A program made the position numbers and the translations under genes. Positions 16,736 through 25,546 of a stretch of DNA of 64,000 nt are shown here, in pieces (position 1 is the first letter of the stretch; every line of letters starts with the position of its first letter). Source of the DNA: an uncultured Aurantimonas sp. (GTDB taxonomy: Bacteria > Pseudomonadota > Alphaproteobacteria > Rhizobiales > Rhizobiaceae); NCBI GenBank assembly GCA_947488615.1, contig CANKZU010000004.1, positions 202,411 through 266,410 on the forward strand, given 5' to 3'. A model generated the notes under the pieces. It worked only from the letters and a program-made list of their open reading frames with translations. It was not told the origin of the DNA and did not search any database.

Positions 16736-17044
16736 GTGGCCAAGCTGATCGCGCTTTACAAGCACCCGAAGGACCCGGCGGCTTTCGACGCTCATTACAC
16801 GTCGACCCACGCGCCGCTCGCCAAGACGATTCCGGGGCTGAGGCACTACGATGTCAGCGACGGCAAGGTCGCCGGCCCCGGCGGCGATACCGGATATCAC
16901 CTGGTGGCGACGCTGACCTTCGATTCAATGGCCGATATCGAAGCGGGGCTCGCTTCCTCCGAGGGACAAGCCACGGCGGCCGATCTCGGCAATTTCGCCG
17001 ACGGCGGCGTCGAACTGCTCATGTTCGACACCAGGAACCTCTGA
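16736..17044 (+). CDS. EthD-domain small protein
   Basis: A 102-residue protein of the EthD / dimeric alpha-beta barrel group: KLIALYKHPKDPAAFDAHYTST, HAPLAKTIPGLRHY and a C-terminal strand VELLMFDTRN. Members often are stress or degradation accessory proteins without a firm enzymatic assignment. It starts with GTG preceded by AGGGAG. It follows the RutR-like gene after 63 bases and may share its transcript; a link to pyrimidine breakdown is possible but unproven. Confidence 0.82.
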   Translation: MAKLIALYKHPKDPAAFDAHYTSTHAPLAKTIPGLRHYDVSDGKVAGPGGDTGYHLVATLTFDSMADIEAGLASSEGQATAADLGNFADGGVELLMFDTRNL

Positions 17045-17086
17045 CGGCTCAAAGACCGACAAATCGTGCGCGCTGCTGCGGCGGCC

Positions 17087-19525
17087 TCAGGCTGCAGCCA
17101 TGGAGTTGTTGGCGGCGAGCGACGGAAAATCACTTCTCCATTGATTGGCGACCTCCGCGAGCATCTTGGCCAGATCCGAAGACGGTCGTGGCTTGGAGAA
17201 GAAGTAGCCCTGCATTTCCCGGCAGCCTTCGCTGTACAGGATTTGCATCTGCTCCGGCGTTTCGATGCCCTCGGCGATGACACTCATGTTGAGCGCCCGC
17301 GACAGGCCGATGATCGACCGCACGATGGCGATGTTTTCCGGGCGCGCCATGTCACGGACGAAGGATTGGTCGATCTTGATCTTGTCGAAGGGAAAACGGC
17401 TCAGATAACCCAGCGAGGAATAGCCGGTCCCGAAGTCATCCATGGAAATCGTCAGACCCAGCCTGCGGAACTCCTTGAGGATCGACAACACCCGGTCGCC
17501 TTCGTCCAGAAACAGCGATTCGGTCACCTCGATCTGCAGCCGTCTCGGTGCAAGACCCGAAGCCGCGAGCGCACGGCGAACGTCGTCGACGAGCGTGGGG
17601 CTCTTGAACTGCACAGCCGACAGATTGACCGAGATAGTGAGATCCTCGGGCCATTTGGAGGCTTCGTGGCACGCGGCCTGAAGCGCCCATTTGCCAAGCC
17701 GCTCGATCAGGCCGGTCTCTTCCGCGAGCGGGATGAAGACGGCGGGTGAAATTCTGCCACGCTCGGGATGTTGCCAACGCAGCAGGGCCTCGAAACCGCT
17801 GACGCGCCGCCGCTCGGTGTCGATGAACGGCTGGTAAAACAGTTCGAACTGGCTTTCGTCCAAGGCCCTCTGGAGATCGAGTTCCATCTCGCGACGGCGC
17901 TGAAGCTTCTCGCGCATGGCGGGTTTGAATCGACGGTAGGCGCTGCCCGCCTCCTGCTTTGCCTGGTAAAGGGCAAGGTCGCAATTCTGCAGGACGATGT
18001 CGGCGCCGAGACTCGCCGATCGCTGACCGACTGCAATATAAACAGTGCCGACGCTGCCTCTCGCCTCGATCCGGCGATTTTCCACGTCGAACGGCGAGCC
18101 GAAACTCGCGACCAGAGCCCCAGCGAACGTATCCGCGTCGCCTGTCCCTCTCACCCCGGGCAATACGATTGCGAACTCATTTCCGCCGAGACGGGAGACT
18201 GTCGCCTTGGGCCCTGCAATTCGCACAAGTCTGTTGCCGCATTCCTTTAAAAGGGCATCGCCAACCGGATGGCCGTGGGTATCGTTGATCGACTTGAACC
18301 CTCTGATGTCCACCACGGCGACCACGAGGCCCTGCCGGCCTTTCGCCAAAAGCCCGTCAAGGACCTCGGCGAAGTTCTTGCGATTGGGCAGGTCGGTCAA
18401 CCCGTCGTGCCCGGCGACATGTTCCAGGCGCCGGGAGATCCGCTGTTTCTCGGTGATATCCTCGAAGGTGATCAAAAGCCCCTTGGCGACCATACCGCGG
18501 CGCTTAACCTCCATGACGGCTCCGCCAACCTCGAGTAGGTCCGTTGCCATCTCGTTTTCGCGCAACGGCAGTGTCAAGCTCGGATTCTTGAGAAACGTTC
18601 GCGCCGGCGTTCCTGGTGCCACCTCGCCAAAATGACGGGAGAACACTTCGTTGGAGAGGACCAAGCGCTTCTGCCCATCGAGCATGCAGAGCGCCTGGGT
18701 CATATTGTCCAGCGCCGCGCCCAACTGGCTTTCCTGGCGATTGAGACGCACGGTCATCATGTCGGCCTCGCTCAGCATCGTGGTCTCAAGTTCACGGCAG
18801 CGCGCGCCCATGTCCTCGAGCGCGCAGAGCACGTCGCGCACTTCCCGGGGACCTTTCGGAACCACCGGCTCAACCGACGCGCCGCTTGCGAGTTCCCGGG
18901 CACGCCGCGCCATCTCGCGCAACGCCCCACCAATGGAGCGGGAGAGGAACATCGCTAGGCCGAACAAGGCGCCGAAAACCGCAACCAGAGCGATGCCGGT
19001 GCGCATTCTTGCGGTTTCGATCACCTCGGAGGTTTGCCCCCGCAATTCCGCCAAGTCAGCGCGCGCGACCGTCACGGCGCTCTCCAACCCCAGCCACAGG
19101 GCAGCGAATTCACGCCGCACGGCGCCGCGCGAGAGGTTTCCTTCGGAGAGTTCGATCCGGCTCAGCGGATAGCGCAAGGCGCCCACCGCCCTCCGCAAAT
19201 CCGCGGACACGTCGGCGGATAAAACCTGTCGAATCTCCGACATGATCGATGAAGCGGCAAGCATGACCTCGCCAGCGCTTTTGCCTTGAAGCCGGTCCTC
19301 GTCATTTTCGCTACTGTCGTCTGCGGCAGGCGAAAACCGCGATTGGATCACCGCGGTCTTCTCCTTGGCAATCTCCAGCCGACTCAGCGGGGCAGAGCCC
19401 CCCTCGTAGAGTTTGCGGGCAAGGTCCAACGAAACCAATTGCGAATCGTAGGAAAAGGCCGCGAACACGAGAGTCAGGAAGGCGAAGACAAAGCTGCCGA
19501 CTAGGAGTCGTAGATTGATCGACAT
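17087..19525 (-). CDS. Membrane GGDEF/EAL protein, probable c-di-GMP phosphodiesterase
   Basis: An 812-residue signalling protein: an N-terminal helix (residues 5-22), a periplasmic helical sensor, a second helix near 170-190, HAMP, a short PAS-like part (LDNMTQALCMLDGQKRLVLSNEVF), GGDEF and EAL. The GGDEF signature reads GGNEF, so cyclase activity is doubtful. The EAL part has FEALLRW, VNLSAVQF, DDFGTGYSSLGYL, FDKIKIDQSF and AEGIET, so phosphodiesterase activity is likely. The ATG at 19525 is preferred over a GTG at 19546. No operon partner. Confidence 0.9.
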   Translation of the reverse strand: MSINLRLLVGSFVFAFLTLVFAAFSYDSQLVSLDLARKLYEGGSAPLSRLEIAKEKTAVIQSRFSPAADDSSENDEDRLQGKSAGEVMLAASSIMSEIRQVLSADVSADLRRAVGALRYPLSRIELSEGNLSRGAVRREFAALWLGLESAVTVARADLAELRGQTSEVIETARMRTGIALVAVFGALFGLAMFLSRSIGGALREMARRARELASGASVEPVVPKGPREVRDVLCALEDMGARCRELETTMLSEADMMTVRLNRQESQLGAALDNMTQALCMLDGQKRLVLSNEVFSRHFGEVAPGTPARTFLKNPSLTLPLRENEMATDLLEVGGAVMEVKRRGMVAKGLLITFEDITEKQRISRRLEHVAGHDGLTDLPNRKNFAEVLDGLLAKGRQGLVVAVVDIRGFKSINDTHGHPVGDALLKECGNRLVRIAGPKATVSRLGGNEFAIVLPGVRGTGDADTFAGALVASFGSPFDVENRRIEARGSVGTVYIAVGQRSASLGADIVLQNCDLALYQAKQEAGSAYRRFKPAMREKLQRRREMELDLQRALDESQFELFYQPFIDTERRRVSGFEALLRWQHPERGRISPAVFIPLAEETGLIERLGKWALQAACHEASKWPEDLTISVNLSAVQFKSPTLVDDVRRALAASGLAPRRLQIEVTESLFLDEGDRVLSILKEFRRLGLTISMDDFGTGYSSLGYLSRFPFDKIKIDQSFVRDMARPENIAIVRSIIGLSRALNMSVIAEGIETPEQMQILYSEGCREMQGYFFSKPRPSSDLAKMLAEVANQWRSDFPSLAANNSMAAA

Positions 19526-19926
19526 CACCGCGATAATTCCGCCCACTCCAACGAACCCGAACGGTCTTCCGAGAGGAAGCTGCCGAACAGCGGCGACTAT
19601 GGAGCGGTCAAGTTACCGTGGGGTTACGCAACAGTTTGCGTAGTGCGCATATCCCACTGTTTTTTTCATTATCTTCACCTGCGGAGGGCGCTGGTGCCGA
19701 CGTCCGCTGCGACATATTGCAATTTTCGAATTTTTCGACGCAAGCTTGGATCACGATAAGAGCCGGAAAATGCGATCCGACGCCGTGAATCTCATCGATT
19801 CCAGTCAGTTCGCGCGGAATTCGGGCGGAAAAACCGGTTCCACATTTCCTCATTCCTCGCGGGGGAGGCAGCGGTCAATCCTGCGGTCTTATGCCGCAGA
19901 TCTGGTCGTGGCCGTGGGAGCCCGGC
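19526..19926. other. Intergenic region, no gene supported
   Basis: About 400 bases between the GGDEF/EAL start and the preA stop. The stretch 19610-19745 is more AT-rich than its surroundings and probably carries the GGDEF/EAL promoter. An 81-codon frame on the minus strand (19608-19853) has no recognisable protein character. No clear terminator for preA is visible. Confidence 0.6.
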
Positions 19927-21270
19927 CTATTCCGCGGCATCGGGGAGACTGACCGGTTCCGGTGCGAACTGCATCTTTTCTTTCGCCATCGGATTGTTCG
20001 GATGGTTCGTCCAGTTGCCGTATTCGTCCGCGATCGGCTTCTTCGTGCGCGGGTCGGTACCGGCGATCTGCTCCATGGTGATGCAGTTCTCGACCGGGCA
20101 GACATTGACGCACAGATTGCAGCCGACGCATTCGGCGTCGATCACCTCGAAATGCCGCTTGCCATCGACCATCGCCGTGATCGCCTGATGCGAGGTATCC
20201 TCGCAGGCGATGTGGCAGCGACCGCACTGGATGCACAGGTCCTGGTCGATCCGCGCCTTGGTGACGTAGTTGAGATTGAGATATTGCCAGTCGGTGACGT
20301 TGGGAACGGCCCGGCCACGAAAATCCTCGATCGTGACGTAACCGTTCGCATCCATCCAGTCGGACAGGCCCGACGCCATTTCCTTGACCACCTTGAAACC
20401 ATAGGTCATCGCCGCCGTGCAGACCTGCACCGTGCCGCAACCGAGCGCGATGAATTCGGCCGCGTCGCGCCAATTGGTGATGCCGCCGATGCCGGAAATC
20501 GGCAGGCCGCGCGTCTCGGCGTCGCGGGCGATTTCGGCCACCATGTTGAGCGCGATCGGCTTGACCGCCGGGCCGCAATAGCCGCCGTGCGACCCCTTTC
20601 CGTCGATGGTCGGCGTCGGCGCGAAATTATCCAGGTCGATCGAGGTGATCGAGGAGATCGTGTTGATCAGCGATACCGCGTCGGCACCGCCCTTCTTCGC
20701 CGCCCTGGCCGGAAAGCGCACGTCGGTAATGTTCGGCGTTAGCTTGACGATGACCGGCAGCTTCGAATGCTGTTTGCACCAGCGCGCCACCATCTCGATA
20801 TATTCGGGCACCTGACCGACGGCCGCCCCCATGCCACGCTCGCTCATCCCGTGCGGACAGCCGAAATTCAGCTCCACCCCGTCGGCGCCGGTCTCCTCGA
20901 CCAGTTTCAGGATCTTCCGCCACGGCGCCTCCTCGCAGGGGACCATCAGCGAGACGATCATCGCCCGGTCCGGCCAGTTGCGTTTGACCCGGGCGATCTC
21001 CTCCAGATTGATGTCGAGCGCCCGATCGGTGATCAGCTCGATATTATTGAGGCCGAGCAGCCGGCGGTCCGGCCCCCAGATGGCGCCATAGCGCGGACCG
21101 TTGACGTTGACGATCGGCGGATCCTCGCCGAGCGTCTTCCAGACGACGCCGCCCCAGCCCTGCTCGAAGGCCCGCTGGACGTTGTATTCCTTGTCCGTCG
21201 GTGGCGCTGAAGCGAGCCAGAACGGGTTCGGCGAGGAAATGCCGAGGAATGAAGTGGCGAGGTTGGCCAT
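19927..21270 (-). CDS. preA: NAD-dependent dihydropyrimidine dehydrogenase, catalytic subunit PreA
   Basis: Reduces uracil and thymine to the dihydro forms, step 1 of the pathway, with PreT supplying electrons. The 447 residues comprise an FMN-binding dihydroorotate-dehydrogenase-like barrel (ASAPPTDK, NFGCPHGMSERGMG, KLTPNITD, SGIGGITNWRDA) and a C-terminal ferredoxin domain with two CxxCxxCxxxC clusters (Cys346/349/352/356 and Cys381/384/387/391). In the loop where mammalian enzyme has the catalytic Cys (GLACGQ), this protein has GAAVGQ. Last gene after preT and the VOC gene. Confidence 0.94.
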   Translation of the reverse strand: MANLATSFLGISSPNPFWLASAPPTDKEYNVQRAFEQGWGGVVWKTLGEDPPIVNVNGPRYGAIWGPDRRLLGLNNIELITDRALDINLEEIARVKRNWPDRAMIVSLMVPCEEAPWRKILKLVEETGADGVELNFGCPHGMSERGMGAAVGQVPEYIEMVARWCKQHSKLPVIVKLTPNITDVRFPARAAKKGGADAVSLINTISSITSIDLDNFAPTPTIDGKGSHGGYCGPAVKPIALNMVAEIARDAETRGLPISGIGGITNWRDAAEFIALGCGTVQVCTAAMTYGFKVVKEMASGLSDWMDANGYVTIEDFRGRAVPNVTDWQYLNLNYVTKARIDQDLCIQCGRCHIACEDTSHQAITAMVDGKRHFEVIDAECVGCNLCVNVCPVENCITMEQIAGTDPRTKKPIADEYGNWTNHPNNPMAKEKMQFAPEPVSLPDAAE

Positions 21271-21292
21271 GGGGCTCTCCCTTGAATCTGGT

Positions 21293-21661
21293 CTAGCGCG
21301 ACGCGATCAGAACCACGTTGCCTTCGGTATCGCGGATCAGTGCGTAGATGGTCTCGGCATCCCATTCGGCGGGCTTCGGCTCACCGACGATGTCCACGCC
21401 GCGGCTGCGCAACGTCTCGACGAACCCCACCACATCCGACGCGATCAGCGGCAGCGTTGGCTTGTTAGCCTCCGGAATCGTCTCGACCTTGTCGAGATGC
21501 AGCCGCGTGCGAGCACCGGGCATCTCCAGCATGATCCATCGCATCCCGGGAATGGCGTCGGAGTCGGTGGTTACCACCAGCCCCATCACGTCACGCCAGA
21601 AGGCAAGCGCACGGTCTAGATCTGTGACCGGGATCGACGCGAAGCTGATGTGTGAGAGCAT
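21293..21661 (-). CDS. VOC (glyoxalase/bleomycin-resistance) family protein
   Basis: A 122-residue single VOC module pair: SHISFASIPVTDLDRALAFW, then GMRWIMLEMPGARTRLHL, and a second half with VGFVETLRSRGVDIVGEP and DTEGNVVLIA. Potential metal ligands include the first His and the late Glu. It starts four bases after the preT stop and ends 22 bases before preA, so it is co-transcribed between the two dehydrogenase subunits. Its role in the pathway is unknown; an isomerase or lyase step is possible. Confidence 0.85.
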   Translation of the reverse strand: MLSHISFASIPVTDLDRALAFWRDVMGLVVTTDSDAIPGMRWIMLEMPGARTRLHLDKVETIPEANKPTLPLIASDVVGFVETLRSRGVDIVGEPKPAEWDAETIYALIRDTEGNVVLIASR

Positions 21662-21665
21662 AGAT

Positions 21666-23024
21666 TTAACTTCCCATCAGTTTACGGTGCATGGCCTCCG
21701 CCGCCACCTTGCCATCCTCGACCGCGACGACGGTCAGATCGTCGCCTTCCGAAATGCAGTCGCCACCGGCCCACACACCGGGCAGCGAGGTCTGCCGGTC
21801 GGCATCGACCTTGATGCGGCCGCGCTCGAGCTGGACTCCTTCCTCTTCATCCTCGGTGCCATCTGGCAGGAAGGCCTGACCGATCGCCTTGAATATTTGG
21901 TCGGCCTCGAGCGTCACCGTCTCCCCCGTGCCCACTAGCCGACCGTCCTCGGCGCGGGTCCGCTCCAGCTCGATGCCGGTGACGTGGCCGCCCTGGGCGA
22001 GAATCCGCTTCGGCTGCAAATTGCAGCGGATCGCAATGCCGCGAGTCTGCGCGATCTCCTGCTCGTAGCGGGAAGCGTTCATGGCGTCCTGATCGCGCCG
22101 ATAGGCGATGGTCACTTCCTGCGCGCCGAGGCCCTTGGCTTGCACGGCCGCGTCGATCGCCGTCATGCCGCCGCCAATGACGACGACTCGGCGCCCAACC
22201 GGCAACGAGGCAAGGTCGGTGGTCTGGCGGAGTTCGGCGATCCAGGCGACGGCGTCGGACGAACCCGCTTGGCTCTCGCCCTCGGTGCCGAGCGCGTTGA
22301 CGCCGGCAAGGCCGAGGCCGAGAAAGACCGCGTCGAAATCCCGGCGCAGATCGGCGAGATGGATGTCGCGGCCGAGCGCCTTGCCGGTTTCCAGCGTGAT
22401 GCCGCCGATATCGAGGACGAAATCCACTTCGCGCTGAGCAAAGCCCTCCGTCGTCTTGTAGACGGCGATGCCGTATTCGTTGAGACCGCCGGGTTTTTCC
22501 CGCGCATCGTAGAGCGTCACGTCATGGCCGTGCATGGCCAGGCGATGGGCGCAGGACAGGCCCGCGGGGCCCGCCCCGACGACGGCGATCCTCTTGCCGG
22601 TGGGCGCGGCGCGGACGAAGGGATGCTCGCCCTTCTCCATTAAAATGTCGGTGGCAAACCGCTGCAGAAGACCGATCTTCACCGGCTTGCCTTCAGCGAT
22701 CTCGCGTACGCAGACTTCCTCGCACAGCGTCTCGGTAGGACAGACACGGGCGCACATGCCGCCGAGAATGTTCGACGACAGGATCGTCTTGGCCGCGCCG
22801 GTCGGATTGCCGGCCTGGATTTCGCGAATGAACAGCGGAATGTCGATCGAGGTCGGGCAGGCTGTCATGCACGGCGCGTCGTAGCAAAAGTAACAACGGT
22901 CGGCCTCGACCACCGCCTCGTGCCCCTCAAGCGGCGGGTGAAGGTCGGAAAAATTCGCTTTCAGCGTTTCGGCATCGAGACGCTTCGCGCCGATATCGGG
23001 CCGGATTGGTCGGGCTTCGTTCAT
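21666..23024 (-). CDS. preT: NAD(P)-dependent dihydropyrimidine dehydrogenase, subunit PreT
   Basis: Flavoprotein electron-input subunit, related to the small subunit of glutamate synthase, 452 residues. It has an N-terminal Fe-S domain (CYFCYDAPCMTACPTSID and CARVCPTETLCEEVC), an FAD site VVGAGPAGLSCAHRLA, and an NAD site VVIGGGMTAIDAA. ATG 23024 is chosen over 23033 because GGAGGG then has normal spacing. First gene of preT-VOC-preA, preceded by a region with RutR-like half-sites. Confidence 0.93.
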   Translation of the reverse strand: MNEARPIRPDIGAKRLDAETLKANFSDLHPPLEGHEAVVEADRCYFCYDAPCMTACPTSIDIPLFIREIQAGNPTGAAKTILSSNILGGMCARVCPTETLCEEVCVREIAEGKPVKIGLLQRFATDILMEKGEHPFVRAAPTGKRIAVVGAGPAGLSCAHRLAMHGHDVTLYDAREKPGGLNEYGIAVYKTTEGFAQREVDFVLDIGGITLETGKALGRDIHLADLRRDFDAVFLGLGLAGVNALGTEGESQAGSSDAVAWIAELRQTTDLASLPVGRRVVVIGGGMTAIDAAVQAKGLGAQEVTIAYRRDQDAMNASRYEQEIAQTRGIAIRCNLQPKRILAQGGHVTGIELERTRAEDGRLVGTGETVTLEADQIFKAIGQAFLPDGTEDEEEGVQLERGRIKVDADRQTSLPGVWAGGDCISEGDDLTVVAVEDGKVAAEAMHRKLMGS

Positions 23025-23124
23025 CGCGGACATTCCCTCCAGCCAGTCACCATCGGCGACCGCGCGAGAGGCGCCCTCCCCGGTCAGCCTGATCGACGAA
23101 GAGAATGATCCGAGTTTTTCAGAA

Positions 23125-23151
23125 GGTCAAATTTTTTATCGTTTGGTCAAA
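23125..23151 (-). promoter_or_regulatory. RutR-like half-sites upstream of preT
   Basis: Two copies of GGTCAAA (23125-23131 and 23145-23151), 20 bases apart, in an AT-rich stretch about 95 bases upstream of preT. The second belongs to a weak RutR-like 16-mer, TTTATCGTTTGGTCAA, with one perfect and one degenerate half (11 of 14). The perfect half equals that of the operator at 15882. Control of both pyrimidine operons by the same TetR regulator is inferred. Confidence 0.55.
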
Positions 23152-23213
23152 AACAGACGCGTAATGGCGGACTTTCCGACACCTCCCGCGCGCGCCGTGG
23201 CGCGAGATCCGGC

Positions 23214-24851
23214 TCACCCCGTCATTTCTACCTTATGCAATGCTTCGCCCGGCCACGGGAAAGTGATTCTGATGCCAAGCCGGTTCGCCCCCGGCCGCCG
23301 TGTGATCGTACCGCCAAGTTCGCCACTGACGTTGATGTTGATGAGACGGGTCCCGAAGCCGCTTCGAGGCGCCAGCGACGGAGGTTCGGCGAGGCCGAAT
23401 TCGCACCAGTCGATCGTCACATCGCCGCCGCCAAGTGCCCACCGTACCGAAAGGCTCCCGTTCATCGTGGCGAGACCACCATGTTTCAGCGCATTGGTCG
23501 CCAGTTCATGGAATGTCAGCCCCAACGCTTGGGCCTTCCTCTCGCTGACCTCGATGTCCGGTCCGCTGATATCGCATGCATCCAGCCGATCGCCGAACAC
23601 CTGGCGTAGCTCTCCTGCCAACAGATCGCCGATCTTGGCCCGTTTCCACTGCGAGCGGGTCAACATCTCCTGGGCCGACGCCATCGCGCCGAGCCGAGCC
23701 GCATAAGATTCCATGAAGCCATCCAACCCTTCGGCACCGCGAGCGGTCTGGCGGGCAATCGCCAAAACCCGGGCGATCGAATTCTTGATGCGGTGGTTCA
23801 TCTCCGACAGCATCAGATCCTTCTGCGCGAGATTGCGCTGGCTTTCGGCGTGCAAGGCCGCAACCGCTTCGGACCGGCGCGCCTGCGCCCACGTCAGCAG
23901 CGCCAGAAGGACGGCGAGCAACAATCCCGCGAGCGCGAGAACGACCGCAGGAAGGGTCGAGCCGACCCTCTGGAAATCGGCCGTGGGGGTCATCCGGAAA
24001 ATCCAGTTGCGGCCCGCCACTTCCATATTTCGCACCACGACGAACTCATTGTCGGGACCCGCTGCGGCATCGACACGCGATGTAAATATTCGCGATCCGG
24101 GCGCCATCTCGCCATCGAACGCTTCGACGAGCACGGGTAGGCGCGGGCTCTGGAGAAGCGCGGCGGAAAACAGATCGCCCAACCGGAATGGCGCGTAGAC
24201 GAAGCCTTCGGTCTCGCCTACGATGCCCGCCGCCTGTGCCGCATCCGAGAAGAACGGCAGATAGATCAGAAAGCCGACCTGCGGGTTCTCGTCGATCTCC
24301 TGAACCAGGCTGACCGGGCCGGAAGCGCTTGCCTCGCCGGTGTTCGCGGCTCGCTGCATGGCCTCGCGGCGAACCGCGTCCGAAAACATGTCATAGCCGA
24401 GCGCGGCGCGATTGCGTTCATCCTGCGGCTCCAGCAGCACGATCGGCGTGCGCAGGGCTTGCTCGGTCGCGGGCCAGATGTCGCCGATTTCACCGTAATT
24501 CGCCTGCAGGCTGCCGCGGGCGGCCATGTCGTCCTTTGTCGGGACAGTCAGGGCGAAACCAACTCCCTGGATCCCATCGAACCGCTTCGCCAGGTCAACC
24601 TTGTCGAGAAATCGGGAGAATTTTTCTCGCCCTACCTGCTGGCCCTCGACGGCAAGGAAGGCCTGCGTGGCATGCAACAGCGACAGATGCATCTGCAGCC
24701 GGGCGGTGATCCGCGCCATCGCATCGTCCGCGACGCCTACAAAGCGCAGACGATCAGCGTCGCCACTGGCCATCCACACATGGCCAGCCAGCGCGAGACC
24801 CAGGGTCGTCACGACTGCAAACGCCAGAACCGAAAGGATACGCTTCCTCAA
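23214..24851 (-). CDS. CHASE-domain HWE-family sensor histidine kinase
   Basis: Membrane sensor kinase of 545 residues. A first helix (residues 5-25) is followed by a periplasmic CHASE domain (GIQGVGFALTVP, ALGYDMFSDAVRREAMQRA, GFVYAPFR), a second helix near 305-325, and an HWE kinase core. The phospho-accepting His353 lies in LSEMNHRIKNSIARV; the core also has FHELATNALKHGGL, DWCEFG (the W-x-E of HWE) and SGFGTRLI. CHASE domains bind small extracellular ligands. No response regulator is adjacent, so its output is unknown. Confidence 0.92.
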   Translation of the reverse strand: MRKRILSVLAFAVVTTLGLALAGHVWMASGDADRLRFVGVADDAMARITARLQMHLSLLHATQAFLAVEGQQVGREKFSRFLDKVDLAKRFDGIQGVGFALTVPTKDDMAARGSLQANYGEIGDIWPATEQALRTPIVLLEPQDERNRAALGYDMFSDAVRREAMQRAANTGEASASGPVSLVQEIDENPQVGFLIYLPFFSDAAQAAGIVGETEGFVYAPFRLGDLFSAALLQSPRLPVLVEAFDGEMAPGSRIFTSRVDAAAGPDNEFVVVRNMEVAGRNWIFRMTPTADFQRVGSTLPAVVLALAGLLLAVLLALLTWAQARRSEAVAALHAESQRNLAQKDLMLSEMNHRIKNSIARVLAIARQTARGAEGLDGFMESYAARLGAMASAQEMLTRSQWKRAKIGDLLAGELRQVFGDRLDACDISGPDIEVSERKAQALGLTFHELATNALKHGGLATMNGSLSVRWALGGGDVTIDWCEFGLAEPPSLAPRSGFGTRLININVSGELGGTITRRPGANRLGIRITFPWPGEALHKVEMTG

Positions 24852-25099
24852 GCAGAGCCGCCGTTTGATCGTTTCACGCTCCCGCTCCGGCGCATAGCAG
24901 CACGCCGGTCATTTGTCTTCCTTGCAAATGACCTCCTCGAACAATGATGGTTTGCCGTCCACCTTTCGGCGGTCGCGGCGGTTGGGATGGCCACACTTGC
25001 CCGGCCGCACCGCGACCGCCGACCTATCAATTCATGGACGGAGCGGCCGCGGATTCCGCGTGCGTTGGCATCGGACGCGCGAATGGCTATATCCGCCTC

Positions 25100-25426
25100 A
25101 TGTCGGCTTTTCGTCGGATCCTCGTCTTCGCGCTTTTCCTGACCTTCGCGTTGGGAACGCCGGGCTATGGGATGTGGCCGAGCGACATGGCGGACAATGC
25201 CATGACGGCCGCGACGGGCGACACGATGCCGGTCTCATGCGGCGCCTGCGCGGATGAGATGGCGAAATCGGCTTGCACGTCGCCCTGCTTGGTCGTGGGC
25301 ATCCTGTCTTTTGCCAGCAGTTCGCTGACTGTGAGAGCGGAACAAGCTCTGGGATGGATGCCCGAACGGCCGACCCCCGGCGCCATCGCCGCGCCAGACC
25401 CTTTCCCTCCTAAACTCTTCGCGTAA
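25100..25426 (+). CDS. Small exported or membrane protein of unknown function
   Basis: A 108-residue protein starting MSAFRRILVFALFLTFALG, a signal peptide or membrane anchor. The middle has four Cys in CGACADEMAKSACTSPC plus Met and Asp, then a second hydrophobic segment (LVVGILSFASSSLTV). The spaced Cys and Met could bind a metal such as copper. It precedes the SCO1-like gene by 120 bases on the same strand. The frame is open further upstream, but ATG 25100 directly opens the signal segment. Confidence 0.6.
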   Translation: MSAFRRILVFALFLTFALGTPGYGMWPSDMADNAMTAATGDTMPVSCGACADEMAKSACTSPCLVVGILSFASSSLTVRAEQALGWMPERPTPGAIAAPDPFPPKLFA

Positions 25427-25546
25427 GACGAAGCGATCGCCGCAGACGCGGCAGTCGATGTCGACAGCCCGATGCGCCCGACGGCCAGCGATTTTCGTTG
25501 CCGTTCGGATCGTCGGCCCGACCTGATCCCGACATAGGAAACCCAG

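Noticed and set aside
19608..19853. 81-codon open frame on the minus strand
   Set aside because: No ribosome site, no recognisable domain, and it lies in an AT-richer promoter-like region.
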